Source: Platerodrilus igneus (taxonomy: Eukaryota > Arthropoda > Insecta > Coleoptera > Lycidae). From it: DNA of 64,000 nt. Shown here in pieces: positions 33,591-45,056 of this stretch (position 1 is its first letter; each line of letters begins with the position of its first letter). The position numbers were made by a program, and so were the translations under genes. The DNA lies in assembly GCA_036346225.1 (NCBI GenBank), contig JARFIW010001458.1, positions 3,720,001 to 3,784,000 of the forward strand, given 5' to 3'. Below the pieces are notes generated by a model. It worked only from the letters and a program-made list of their open reading frames with translations, searched no databases and was not told where the DNA came from.

Positions 33591-33830
33591 CTAACCATTA
33601 TCCGGATTTTAATAATGTAAAAGTTATGGATAAAGGAAATTCATACAAGGGTAGACTTTTTCTTGAAATGGCTAATATAGTAAACAATGTAAACGTTGTA
33701 AACTTCACAACAGATACAAACAATTTGAACTTTTTGAATATACATTTGCTCAAGTACATGAACACAAACTACATAAAGTAAATACAAATAATCAACCATG
33801 CTATTCAGCAATGTTATTGTATTAATTACT
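33585..33830 (+). repeat. Inverted PLE 3'-end fragment
   Basis: Plus-strand copy of the segment at 32540-32755 (which is on the minus strand): NVKVMDKGNSYKGRLFLEMA...TDTNNLNFLNIHLLKY then the shared KVNTNNQP-like tail. The two copies face opposite ways about 830 bp apart. PLEs often carry partial, sometimes inverted, copies of their ends at insertion sites. Confidence 0.8.
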
Positions 33831-34639
33831 TTCAATAATCATAGGGCCTTGGTTCTCATTCGAATTCGTTTTTAGATATCAAATTTTTGTATCGTGTAAT
33901 GTGTTTGACACGATTGGTGTTGCTTGTGTTTTTATACAAGTGTTTTATTTAATTTACTTATTTTAATTCAATATGGCCTTGGAATATAACGTTCTATCAA
34001 ATCATCAACATCGACAGCCGAAAGTTAGGTTAGTTTTATTCTGCGCCTTGACTTAGAAACAAATATTTTTTATTCATTCAAGAATTTACATAATCCAAGA
34101 CTGAATTGCGTTATAAATAATTTGAAAAGTTTGAAATGTTTTATTAGCACGTAATAATTTTTAATAGGTACTTACAAAATGTTTTAAATCGCTTTAGAAT
34201 ACGATAATAATTCTCCTAAACCCATTAATAAACAGCCTAGAATTATATGGAGGCCGACTTCATAGCTAAGTTGTGATTCGTTTCCACAAAGTCATATGAC
34301 TTTAAATTTGTAAAAATTGTCAATAACAAACATTCGTAATAAAATCATAATTGTGATATCGGACAATACCTAAAATATTTAAAGCTTTTATGTACAAAGC
34401 TGGGTATAAAACGTTTTGACCACATTGCTTTAACCATTAATCTTGTGCAAGATGCATTAAAACTTCCAGTGGCAAATATTGATAAAATATAAGTAATTTT
34501 CATTCGTATACGTAGCTTGCAAGATACCTCTAAACTAATGGACTATCAAAATCATGGGTAATAATTATAAAGAACTTACAAGATGTTTCCACTTCAACCT
34601 ACTACATTCTGAAATAATTTTTGGAGTTAGAAATTGCTA
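33831..34639. other. Interval without recognisable gene
   Basis: AT-rich, no open frame of note, no repeats I can assign. Confidence 0.5.
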
Positions 34640-35306
34640 CTAAAAAGACAATAACAATTTTGAATGTAGAATTGACTCAGCTAAGTGCAGACGAATGGAG
34701 TACTATTCAAGAGTTATGTCAAGTTCGTAATAATTAATCATATTAGTACAAGTATTAAAAAAGAATTGTAGATGTGGAACATGGTAATATATTAGCTTTG
34801 TCTATGCTTTTAGATCCCTTTACAATGTGTTGTATAATTTAAAATTATTTCATTTCCTTCGATTGTAAATAAAGGCATTGTTATTATTATTAATGAGGAT
34901 GTTACCAATTCAATTAGTGAATAAACTGCGCAAAGAAAACTCCAGTACAGAGTTACCAGAAGCTAAAACCAGTAATGAAGAATAACATCAAAAGTGGGTG
35001 CCTCCATATAAAATACAATAAATCAAGATCATCATTCCTTTAAGTGGGGCCATTATAGAACTTTAAATACATCTTGAACACATTATTGCAAAAAGAAGTG
35101 ACGATGCTGTGCAATGCTGGAAAATTATTAAATTTAATTACCCGTTTTTAAGTGAGATAGTAAGAGAAAATGTCGTCTATTTCTTTTCTGTCATGCGAAC
35201 GCTTATTTTTCAGAACTGGAAATATATTAAGCAAATGTTACACAAGCTTATCTTTGATAAGAGCTCAGCAATTGTTATTCCTGCATTGTATTCAATAGGA
35301 TATTAA
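34640..35306 (+). pseudogene. hAT transposase C-terminal relic
   Basis: Plus strand: ELTQLSADEWSTIQELCQV (34670-34725), LSMLLDPFT (34800-34820, the LDPR(F/Y)K-type motif), and at 35060-35280 YLEHIIAKRSDDAVQCWKII...YPFLSEIVRENV...FFSVMRTLI, the hAT C-terminal dimerisation region with the W-K/Y-P-L pattern. The expected ERxFS motif has decayed. Frame breaks separate the blocks; ZBED-type hAT by overall pattern. Confidence 0.65.
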
Positions 35307-35604
35307 TTAAGTAATCAATATTTAGTTAGTTCGTTTCTTTAATTATATAATTTAGTGTTTACCATCACTATATATATTTGATGTTTCAACAATTGGTTAA
35401 AATATCTTGAATTCGCATATAATTCAACTACTGAAACCTGCAGTATTATAATACGGTAGTGGGACCATACATAGAAACATTAGACATTAAATCAACATTT
35501 TGAAATATTTATTGCTTAGGTTCTAGAATACAATATAACCAATATTTACATAAATAATTGCCAGAATAAAGTTTTATAATTTTTAGATAGTATACATTTA
35601 TTTT

Positions 35605-37266
35605 TCAATCATACCTACAATCAGTGTCACTGTCAGTACCACTATTGTCATTGCTACCATTTATAACTAACGGTTGAACAACATAAAGTTGTTTTTGAAT
35701 ATCCCACCATTCTTTCATGCATTTGTGAGCATGTTCTATACATTTTTGCCAATATGCAGCGTCTATCCGTTGAAGTGATTCAAACCATATCATTCTTATA
35801 TTATGGTCGTTGTATTGTTCGTTAAATCGTCCCACATTTTTATTATAGTAATCTTTGGATTTAGCCCATATTAACTCAATTGGATTAAATTGACAATGAT
35901 ATGGAAGTAATCCTAAAACTCTACCATGCTTCGCTGCAATTTCATCTATTTCGTAAACTTGAGGTTTTGGATTCTCTCTTACTAACGTCAATAATTCTCT
36001 CTTTAACATACTAGTTGCAAAAAATACTTTATGTTTCAGCAGGTAGTCTATTAATTCCTGTTTATTAGAGGTTATATTTGGTATTTTTTCTATTAATTTT
36101 GATTGATAAGATGCATTGTCTAATATAATAAGGCTGGGTTGGTTCAGGTTTGGAATTAAAGTTTCTTGAAACAACTTAGTAAACAGTTCAGCATTCATAT
36201 CGCCATGATAGTCTGCACTTGGTGATTTGGTAGAAAACAAAAGAAATGCGTTTGGAACAAAACTGTCTTTGTTTCCTGAATGCAGCACAATGAATCTAAA
36301 ATACTACCAAAATAAAAAAGACTATTTAAAACAAGTAATCATAAACTAACCGTTTTCCTTCACCAAATGGTTTTTTCTTAATACTTTGTTTTGTGTTATC
36401 AATCCAACTTTTTTTCGGTGAGCCTCGACTGAAAATGCACGATTCGTCTAAGAAAACAGAATCGTAAAATTCCCTTTGTTTGTTTAAAAAAAAAACCAAT
36501 GGTAGGTGAAAGCCTTTTCAAACTACTTATACTAAAACTAAATACTCCAGACAATGCAAGTTATTGTTGTTAGGCTTTTACTGTAACATGGAGTCCTAAA
36601 AATTACATATAGGTTATAAAGTATATCCCAAATTAATATTATCTTTATTACGTTTAGAATGCATGTCGCATATTTTTCTCTTGACACAAATAAAATTAAA
36701 TAAAAACCCTTAACCACAAAAAATATTTAAATTACTAAATACGTATTTCGACCACTATGTGGCCATCAGCAGTAGAAAACCTGTAATTAAAAAAAAAAAA
36801 AAAAACTGTTGTTCTGGAACACTTCAGAGGATATTCTCCTCACCACTTAGGCTGAAGTGAACCTTCCCAATCTATAATTTACTATATTGTTGCTTTAAAC
36901 ACTATCGAGGATATTCTCCTCACCCGCAGGCTGGTGTTCTCAACAACAAACAAGTGAATTGTGTCTTGACACAATCTTTAACAAAATCGTCCACATCACA
37001 AGATTTTAATTTTGTGGATTTTCGATTCATACCTCGAGATTGCAGTGGTTGATTTTCTTTATGTGTTTCGGATACCTTTTTCTTAATACTAGTAAGGGTT
37101 TGGAGGCCTACACCACGGGCTTCAGCAGTCCGCTAAAACAATTAAATTAAACCATCTTTTCTACTAAAGTTGATCTAGCATTTGTTCTTAACTACATTAC
37201 AGATTCAAATGGAACAAACAAACCTCGATTGTCACGTTCCTTTTCAAAATAATTTAGAACATTCAT
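35605..37266 (-). CDS. DDE-superfamily transposase, spliced, middle part missing
   Basis: Tc1/mariner-like DDE_3-type transposase of a kind common in animal genomes. Exons on minus strand: 37201-37266 (MNVLNYFEKERDN), about 36970-37132 (AEARGVGLQTLTSIKKK...DDFVKD, HTH region), 36351-36473 (VFLDES with the first Asp), 35605-36295 (LDNASYQS with the second Asp, LPYHCQFNPIELIW with the Glu). The 55-bp intron 36296-36350 and the first intron both have GT-AG ends and matching phase. The last exon is open for 228 codons and the catalytic triad is present. The segment between the HTH exon and the VFLDES exon (roughly 100 residues expected) is not found; 36474-36970 holds repeats instead. Possibly a recently broken or domesticated copy. 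Confidence 0.75.
36735..36780 (-). ncRNA. Second hammerhead-like motif, altered core
   Basis: Minus strand: CTGAT (36769-36765), a perfect 6-bp stem GGCCAC/GTGGTC with ATA loop (36764-36750, one G-U pair), then GAAA (36749-36746) and a palindromic TACGTA. TACT/AGTA can pair as stem I around the ends. The CUGAUGA box lacks its last two bases, so catalysis is doubtful. Likely a PLE-derived fragment. Confidence 0.4.
36820..36970. repeat. Repeat pair GAGGATATTCTCCTCACC plus TTGTGTCTTGACACAA palindrome
   Basis: The 18-mer GAGGATATTCTCCTCACC occurs at 36828-36845 and again at 36905-36922, followed by AGGCTG in both cases, and is itself partly palindromic (GAGGATATTCTC). A 16-base palindrome lies at 36960-36975, and a CTTGACACAA half-copy at 36680-36690. 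This could be a small non-autonomous element inserted in the transposase gene; borders unresolved. Confidence 0.45.
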
Positions 37267-37629
37267 AATCACCAACTGTGTTTATAATTTTAAATGTTTA
37301 TTACGCAGCATTATTGGTGTCAATATGAAACGGCAATAGTTTTGAAAAAAACTGTTCTACAATACAATTAAGACAAAAATACAAACCGCTAAATGAATAG
37401 AAAGCTAACTTAACCTTCAAAAGCTCAAAAACACAAATGAATTTACAAACTTTATAAACCAAAATAAGACATACGTTTGCTACTTCTTTATTACAGAATT
37501 ATGAAGAAACACTTTCTATTGCTATCCTGTTCTATGAAGTGAAATTAGTAGATACGAGTAACATACATTATATTATAGTTGTGTTTTCTATCTACGTATT
37601 GCGATGAGTCACACGCAAGCTTGTTTGGT
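37267..37629. other. Interval between transposase gene and Gypsy copy 2
   Basis: AT-rich; I see no gene or repeat. Confidence 0.5.
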
Positions 37630-38500
37630 TCCAACTATATGTGTCCTAAGAATGCTATTCCTTTTTGCAAAAACTTGCTCTTATCTAGTTGTACTTTAAA
37701 GTGAGCTTTTCTTAAAGGGTCAATAACTTCTTTTAATCTCTCAATGTGCTAGTCGTGTGACGTTGAATATGCAATTATGTTGTCAAGAAGATACACAAGA
37801 CATTTCTCGTTGTGTATTCCCCTCAAAATACAGTCCATGACCCTCTGAAAAGTGGCAGGTGCGTTCTTTAAGCCAAACAGCATGCGTTTGTATCCATAGT
37901 GTACTCAGGGTGTACTGTAAACTGTTTTGGTCGTGTATTTCTCGTTTATTTCCTCCTGGTGATAACCTGCGGCGATGACTAACGTCAAAAAGTATTAACA
38001 TTTTCCTAGCTTGTCCAATATTTATGTGATATTTGGTAATGTGTACTTACTGTCTATAGTCTTCTCGTTGAGTTTTCTGTAATCGATAACCATTCGGTAG
38101 TTGCGTTTGCCTGATGCGCCTAATTTCTTTGATCCAATTAGTATGGGGCTGCTCCATGCTGAATTTGAGTGTTGAATAATGTCTTGATTTAATAAATCTG
38201 CTATCTGTCTATCTGCTTCTTCTTGATTTGCTTGAGGTAGTCTGTACGCTTTGGTGAAAATCGGTTTCTCATCTGTTGGTTGAATAGTACGTTTGACTGT
38301 GTTAGTGAAAATTAAAGGTATTCCTTCACAATGGAATATATCTCTGTATTCAAAACATAAATCTTTAATTGCTCTCTCTTCTTTGGTATCAATATTGTCA
38401 TTGAAAGAAATGTTATTTAGATTTTCGTTTAACATTTTATTATAATCTGTGAGACTGAAATTATTTTCAGAGTCCTCGTCGATTTTCATTTCACTAAAAT
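37630..38500 (-). pseudogene. pol: Gypsy element A copy 2, reverse transcriptase
   Basis: Second copy of the errantivirus-like element seen at 1-5640, on the same strand. The RT N-terminus is open over 155 codons (38022-38489): YRDIFHCEG, KAYRLPQANQEEADRQI, SAWSSPILIG, YRMVIDYRKLNEKT. It continues through frameshifts to [12 protein letters not shown] near 37790 (the YLDD box altered) and QLDKSKFLQKGIAFLGHI near 37640, then stops. It retains the thumb region that copy 1 lacks, but RNase H, integrase and env are absent. Confidence 0.88.
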
Positions 38501-39070
38501 GTATTTATTCCACTTCTATTGATAAAGGGTTGAAGATACTTCTATGGGGTAGTCGTTTGCGTTCAAAATTGTCGTAGTGGCGTAATTGTCCTTTATATCA
38601 ACTAACGCGGTGAGTGTTTATACTCCCTGTTGAAATGACATGTGATTTATTTGTTTCTCTGTTCTAAGTTCGACTGTGTATTTTTGATCGGTTTGAATGT
38701 TACTGTTTTGTAATTTAATTGGTATTTGTCCGTTTTCTGTTTTAATAACCGTTTTTTTATATCAATATTTGTACCTATAATCTTTTTAAAATATCCATGC
38801 CTATCAAACCGTCGTATTTGTCGTTAAATTCAAAAATGCAAAATTTGAGTTCCATTTTTACATTGAAAGTTTTTGGTAAGAGAATATTTCCAATAAATTG
38901 ATGTAGTGTCTTTTTTGTGTGCTGTCTTGATTTTAAAAGGTTCTTTTTTTACAAAATTTAGATAATGTTTCTGCACGATTTTTGGACTAATTAAAGTTTT
39001 TGAAGATCCTGTATCGATTAATAATTTAATTTCAGCATGTGGTATTTCTATATAAGGTAAAATGTGTTAA
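38501..39070 (-). pseudogene. pol: Gypsy element A copy 2, protease
   Basis: Protease and linker of copy 2. Active-site segment reads EIKLLIDTGSSKTLI near 39010-39060, with the D-T-G triad intact, unlike copy 1. Downstream residues match copy 1 in order (KYDG...GMD near 38790-38830) with frame breaks. Confidence 0.75.
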
Positions 39071-39650
39071 TTAATGTTTAAATTTATTACGTCTGATCGT
39101 ATATGGTTTTATCCAACTGAAAATTTGACCATGCGTTTTCTTCATCGTCTTTGTAATTTTCGTAACGGTTGTCACGTTTGTCATTTTATGAGTAATTTGC
39201 CTCATCGTCTCTACTTAGATTTGCATAATTACCTATGTCTTTGGATATAGCTTGATTACTGATATCTTCTATTTCTTGGTGAAGTAGCTCTTCGAAAGTA
39301 AAATTTTGTTTCTCTGTATTATCGGGTTTGATTTGAGATATTTTACTGTTCTGTCTGATGTTGCCAGATGACGTATAGGTAGGGGTTGGTTTGTAGTAAG
39401 TATTGGAGTTGTTACTATTCGTCATAGGTGCGCTTCTGTTAGGATTTACGCCGAATGTTTGCCATGTTCGATTTGCATTCTGATTGAACTTGGGTGATCG
39501 CCAAAATAAGTAATCGATATCTTCTTATAGTCTTTCCAGTTTTTTAAATCAACCCTACTAGCTATTAAGGTTAAAGCTCTGCAGTTTAGTTTACTTAAAA
39601 TTAATCTTAATAGCCACATATCCTTTTGTAAATCTCCTTGCTTATAAAAG
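39071..39650 (-). pseudogene. gag: Gypsy element A copy 2, gag with internal deletion
   Basis: Gag of copy 2: the C-terminal piece (39186-39425, FEELLHQEIED) matches copy 1, then the sequence jumps near 39495 to the N-terminal segment with WKDYKK near 39520-39560. About 600 bp of Gag present in copy 1 is missing, so the deletion lies between. Confidence 0.7.
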
Positions 39651-40359
39651 CTTTTTAAGAATGTTTCACACCCGGTAATTAAATTTTATATTTGCTATAG
39701 TACGTTTTTGTTCGTATCACTATTAATTATAATAATCTTTTACGTCTAAGAGTGGCTTACCAGTGGTCTGGACATGCGTATAAATATTGCAATTCACTAC
39801 GTAGTGTACATAAATCTAAAAATTCTCCATAAAATTTACTTAAAGAATTAAAACTTGTTTCGAGAAATTGTTTTTATAATCTTTAAAATTACTAACATCT
39901 AAGAATGACAATCTACCTAAAGATTTTGTATCCGAAAATCTGTCAATCAAATTCTGTATCAATGAACCATTATTTCACAAACAGACGTTTAAATTTTTTT
40001 TTTTTAAATTCAATATTAATAAGCCTAATTTGGTTGTAATTCTGAAAATTTTTGATCATCTTCCAAAGCGCCTCAAAATATTTAAAAATTATTCTTTTCT
40101 TTCGTAAAATATCAATAAAATGATTTATCTCTTGTAATACAATATACTATATTAAGATTCCTTTCTTCGTAACATATCAAACAGGATATCTGACTGTAAA
40201 TATTTATAATATACCACCAACAAGAAATGGAAATCAGAATCTGTTAAATAGTGGTGTAATCAATTGCGTAGCGTGCAATCGTGCTATTACAATTTGATTT
40301 TAATTATCTGTAGTAAAAAACGCTATTTTAATTTTTTTATTTTTTTGACTTTGTCTAAT
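39651..40359. other. AT-rich interval, possible 5' part of Gypsy copy 2
   Basis: Upstream of the gag remnant on the minus strand; may contain further Gag/leader sequence (a readable LSFLDVSNFKDYKN stretch near 39880-39925) but I cannot define it. Ends at the BEL/Pao LTR. Confidence 0.3.
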
Positions 40360-40985
40360 TGTTCGTCCCTAAAGCCTTACACCTTTACCTTTTTCTTCAA
40401 ACACTAGGGTATTATTGTGAGTGCGGGATGGTAACTCGTTTACGTGCATCATTTTTCATAAAACGTGTGGGACTTCTCGTTCGGTCATCACAGAGTGAAC
40501 ACACCAGTGCACTTTTGAGTAAACCGCAAGTTTTCGTTCTACCGCAGTGTACTTCGTCATAGAACACGCTGTCGATAGCTACATGATTGTGTACATGCAA
40601 TATTGTTACAAACATTTGCATCCCGAGTCATATTGAGTGGTCCTCTCCTATCAAGCATTTATTTTGCATATTATTAAATATCCACTAATATCCACCCGCA
40701 TACGTTTCCTTAATTAATCCGCATACGCCCAATTTCTTTGCCCTTTGATCTGAATTAGCCCTAAGTTTTAGTTACAGTTCATTGGTTAATTAACTAAGAC
40801 GCACAGAATTTGAGTTTATGTAGATTGCAAAGTGTTTATTTACAAATTCCGCATTTGCATTTTAGTAAAATAACCTGTTTCCAACGCTAATTCAGTAATT
40901 TTCATGTATATGTGCTATGAAATATCCGCATATCCTTGCACCTATTATTTACAGTTAGGTAGCAAGTAATTTGTAAACTCTTTCT
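40360..40985 (+). repeat. 5' LTR and leader of a BEL/Pao retrotransposon
   Basis: Begins TGTTCGTCCCTAAAG at 40360. About 370 bp match the 3' LTR at 45057-45390 (shared landmarks CGGGATGGTAACTCGTTTA, GACTTCTCGTTC, CATCCC(G/A)(A/C)GTCATATTG, CATCAAATATCCACTAAT-like). The right end is uncertain because the 3' LTR is truncated; a TTGGCATTTGC sequence at 40984 may be the primer-binding site. Confidence 0.75.
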
Positions 40986-41464
40986 TGGCATTTGCAGATA
41001 GTAAACCGAGCTTGCTATTTTCTAGCTTTTTTGCATCATTTGTTGGATCTGTTCAAATACCGAAAACTTATTTGAAGTTTACGTATGAGCAGGAATTTTA
41101 TAAATGTTCAGAAGTAAATTTTTTTCAAGTCGCTTCAACACACGCATTTTATTTTGGTTCGTTTTTGTTAAGCCTTTGCATTATAATAATTATTATTTTA
41201 TCCGCAACCCGCAGTATTGTTTCAACTTTATAACATTGTTATTGAAACGTAATAATGAGCTACATATTAGAAAAATCAGTGGTGGTTGCCAAACAAACTA
41301 TGGCGCGTTTAAAAACCTTTAAAGCATTATTAAACATTATTGAACATATGCAAAATCGTCTCAAGTTTACAGCTGCCTTTAAAATCGCAAGGAAAATGTA
41401 TGATGATTTTCAGTCTATTAATCATATTACGCTAATCAATGAATCATCTGATGGTTGGGTTTAC

Positions 41465-41518
<54 letters not shown>

Positions 41519-42500
41519 TTGAAATTAATCTGTTATTTTGTCAATTAAAAGCAGTTCATATGACCACAAATTATAGTCCGCAAAAATTAAAGTTTACAGA
41601 TCCAGTTCAAAGTCAAATGATAGAAGAACGGGTGGAAGTTTCACGTTTTAATTCCGTAGAATTAGAATAATAATGTAACACTGTTTTCAATATTTAATCA
41701 GTTCCTTATCTAAGGAGTTTTCGTCTATCGTCAAACTTTTACCTTTGATTTCCGATAATTATTTCATTGCATATAAAACTCTGTTGTCCAGATATCAAAA
41801 CGAACGTGTTTTAGTAACCATGTATTGGCAATCAATTTGTAACGCACCAAAATGCAACAATAATTCGGTTCAATCATTGCGAAATTTATTAACTACTTTT
41901 AATAAAAACCTAACCGCACTTTTGCAGTACAAAGACATAGATCTAAGGGAATCCACACTTATTAATTGGTTAGTACAAAAGACAATTCCACTAGCAAGGC
42001 TTTTGAAATTAAATTCGCAGATGTAGAATTTCCTACTTTTGAAGACTTGAGGCATTTTTATCAGACAGATGTCGCGCATTAGAAAATAATTCTTTCGTTA
42101 GTGCTTCCAACACTAGTAGTACCGCTAGTAAATTTTTATATAGGCTAAATATTAAAGATCGGCCTTAAGTATTTTTAACTTCTACTGACAGTAAAGCTCC
42201 AAAATCAAAATGTGCCCATTACAAGGCCATACCACATTCAATTTATAAATGCGAGTCTTTTTTACAACTGACAACAACGGCTCGTATTATTATTGCAAAA
42301 TCAGTACGTTTGTGCATCAATTGTCTTATTCCGTGGCATTTATTAAACACATGCAAGTCGACGTCTACCGGTAGGCGCTTTACAGCTAAACATAATTCAC
42401 TATTACATTTTTTCGAATGTTGCTCCCAGCGCACCTCTTGCAGAGAACGTTACAAAAAAAACCTCTTCGCAACCTGCACAAACTTTAATGTCTTCGATTG
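40986..42500 (+). pseudogene. gag: BEL/Pao gag
   Basis: Gag-type N-terminal part of the BEL polyprotein. Readable blocks: YILEKSVVVAKQTMARLKTF and FQSINHITLINES (41255-41450), SDNYFIAYKTLLSRYQNERVL and LRNLLTTFNKNLTAL (41745-41940), FPTFEDLRHF, and the zinc-finger cluster CAHYKAIPHSIYKCESF...LCINCLIPWHLLNTCKS...KHNSLLHF (42210-42410) typical of BEL/Pao. A (TA)n run at 41469-41517 is inserted in the frame and stops occur throughout. Confidence 0.8.
41469..41517. repeat. (TA)n microsatellite inside BEL gag
   Basis: About 24 TA units in a row, giving artefactual Ile-Tyr reading frames on both strands. Confidence 0.97.
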
Positions 42501-43760
42501 AAGGCTTACACAATTTATATTTTAATCACACAATTTTGATACCTACCGTTGTTTTTAGGGTCAAAGATAAATGAGATAATTTTTAACTTGTAAGAGCAAT
42601 TTGTGACTCGGCATATCAATCAAGCTTTATTACTAATCGTTGCCGCAAATGTTTAGTATTGCCTCTTCACAGGTTTCCGTACCTAATTAATTAATCATTT
42701 TCTAATTTAAAACTTGCAGACCCACGATGGTTTATGCCGGGTCGAATTGATATATTGCTAGGGGCAGACGTTTTCGCACTTATTATCAAAGATGATTATA
42801 TTCCTGGCTATGGTGTTCATCCAGCTGGTTGTTATGATTTATTAGGGACTGTGACCATACTCGCACCAGTTCACTCATTTTTTATATTTACAGAATCTTA
42901 TCTCGATGACACATTAAAGAAATTCTCGAATTTGGAAGAAATTCCTACGAAAGCCAACTTTTCTCCTGACGATCAACAAGCAGAGGATTTATTTTTTGAC
43001 GCGCATTTTCGTGAACCATCAGGTCGCTTTGGTAATAGATTGCCTTTCAATGACCCGACAAATATTCTCAAGTTTGAAGGTTCGATAGATATAGCCGATC
43101 GCAGATTGTTATCGCTCGAACGCAGATTGGCCAGTCATTCTGTAGTCCGCAACATGTATGTTAATTTTATGAATGATTATCTGAAGCCGGGACACATGCC
43201 GAAGGTCTCGGAGGCATCAGATCTGAATTTATATTTTATTCCGCATCATTGTGTCTTCAAAACAAATAGCGACACAAAGGTATTAGTGTGGCTTTTATGC
43301 ATCAGCAAAGGTACATAACAATGTTTCACTGAATGACTGCATACTTAGTGGAGCCAAACTTTAAGCAGACATTGCTACAATTTTACTTGTTTTTCGTACT
43401 TACATTTTGTTTTCACATGTGACATCCGCCAGATGTTCAAACAGATTTTAGTTTGGGAACCGCATCGTAATTATCAATTAATTCGTTGGAGTTTCACTCC
43501 TGAGGAACCGGTAGGTACATATCGCCTCAGTACAAACATACATTTCCGCTTGCTTCGCAAGCATTACAATCAAATTTGTATGTTGATGACCTAGTCTGTG
43601 GTAGTCAAGATTGTTCGACTGTCTTGGAATTGCTCCATCAGTTTATTTAAGGCCGAAATAGAATGAATCAAGAGGAGCATTTTATGTTCCAAACCCTTTC
43701 GATCACTTTCCCAATCCTTAGACAAAAATGGGATACTTCGGGTTGATGGTCGTTTGTCGC
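42501..43760 (+). pseudogene. pol: BEL/Pao protease and reverse transcriptase
   Basis: Protease region near 42590-42640 reads RAICDSAYQSSFIT, where the family has D-S-G: the Gly is changed to Ala. Then PGRIDILLGADVF (42734-42775), the longest intact frame (194 codons, 42734-43318) with FSPDDQQAEDLFF, GRFGNRLPF, SLERRLASHSVVR, YLKPGHMPKVSE and IPHHCVFK leading into RT, VSLNDCILSGAKL (43325-43365), and the catalytic LYVDDLVCG box at 43580-43605. A frame break follows the 194-codon ORF. Confidence 0.88.
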
Positions 43761-44880
43761 ATTTATCTTTTACACTCCACACCAGACATCCTGCACTTTT
43801 ACAGAGCAAGCATTGTTTATCGGAACTTTTGATTTTAAAAACTCAACTGGATCATTTTTATACTGTAGTTAATACTACTACGTATTTATTTGAAAAATTT
43901 TTGATATTATCCCCCAAACTATCGATTAAGCATTATTTATCAAATTTAACCACTGTTTTTGTTTACGCCCAACAACATTTGTTCCTACAATGGGTGACTT
44001 GCCTTCTACACGAGTTACAGAAGTTAAGCTAGTCGCAGTCGAAAATGGTAGACTATTTTTGATTCTGTTTCGTCGGCGTTAGTCTAAAACTTAAAAGGTC
44101 TACGTATGTTTCTTTGTTTGCCTTGCAACCAAGGCCCTTAACATTGAAGTAGCTTTGGATTTATCAAGAGTCCTTTGTAGCCGTGTTACAGCGCTTCATT
44201 TCACGTCGTGGTCGCTGTTCTCAGGCCATCAGTGAAAATGGTACTAACTTTGTCGGAGTCAAAAAGTGCTCACTTCACATACGCAAAAAGCCGTGGAGGG
44301 TGAAGCAATTACTTGGAACTTTTGCCCCCCCCCCCATTTTGCTTCTCATTTCTCAAGATTATAGTAGAGAGTGATATCAATGCCGTTAAAACTCACCTCC
44401 GTCCGGTTATAGGCATGCAATTCCTTACCTACGAAGAATTTAATACTGTTTGCATTTAGGTCGAGGCTTTACTCAACTCACGTCCTCTTTGTAGGTTATG
44501 AACGAACCCTAATGATCTGAGTGTTCTTTCAACTGGACGTTTTTTAACGTTCTAGCCGCTGGCCCACCTCCGCATGCAGATTTGATTCACCTGCAAATTT
44601 CTAGATTGTCTAGATGGCAGTTAATTCAGCGCTTTCAACATGATTTTTGGAAACGTTGGCACAATGAATACCTCCACAATTTATACCAACGTAGCGGATA
44701 CAACAAAGTTTGCGCTTTCGAATCCTCAACTAACGGCACTTTAATGCTCATAGAGGGAGACAATACTCCTCCCTTAGATTAGAAACTGGGTGGAATTGTC
44801 GTTCTGCATCCGTGATAAAATTGCAAGTGTTGCGACAGTTCACACTACTTCCGGTTAATACAAAAAGCCAATAGTAAATC
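43761..44880 (+). pseudogene. pol: BEL/Pao integrase
   Basis: Integrase: HPALLQSKHCLSELLI (43785-43835), WVTC zinc half near 43990, MGDLPSTRVTEVKL (43990-44030), VCLATKALNIEVALDLS (44115-44170), RFISRRGRCSQAISENGTNFVG (44190-44250, second Asp replaced by Glu in SENG), KTHLRPVIG and LTYEEF (44385-44440), NSRPLC, and the C-terminal LGGIVVLHP(G/R)DKIASVAT-like end (44785-44835). Collinear with the BEL family order; multiple frameshifts. Confidence 0.85.
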
Positions 44881-45056
44881 TTTGTGCCTTGCCTACGCAA
44901 TAATCTATTAATTTTATTTTTTTTTTGTATATAGGTATCTTTTGCGCACGTTGCAATCTGTATAAGCTTAATTTTATTATTTTTGATTTGTATATATATA
45001 TTTAGTTCATATTATAGTTAAAGATTATCTATTTTAAGTAATTTTGGTGGGCGGTA

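Noticed and set aside
36820..36930. CRISPR-like array
   Set aside because: Only two repeat units and a eukaryotic context; better explained as a small repeat element.
41455..41670. Open frame with Ile-Tyr repeats
   Set aside because: Artefact of the (TA)n run inside BEL gag; the same applies to 53160-53471 and 62294-62485.
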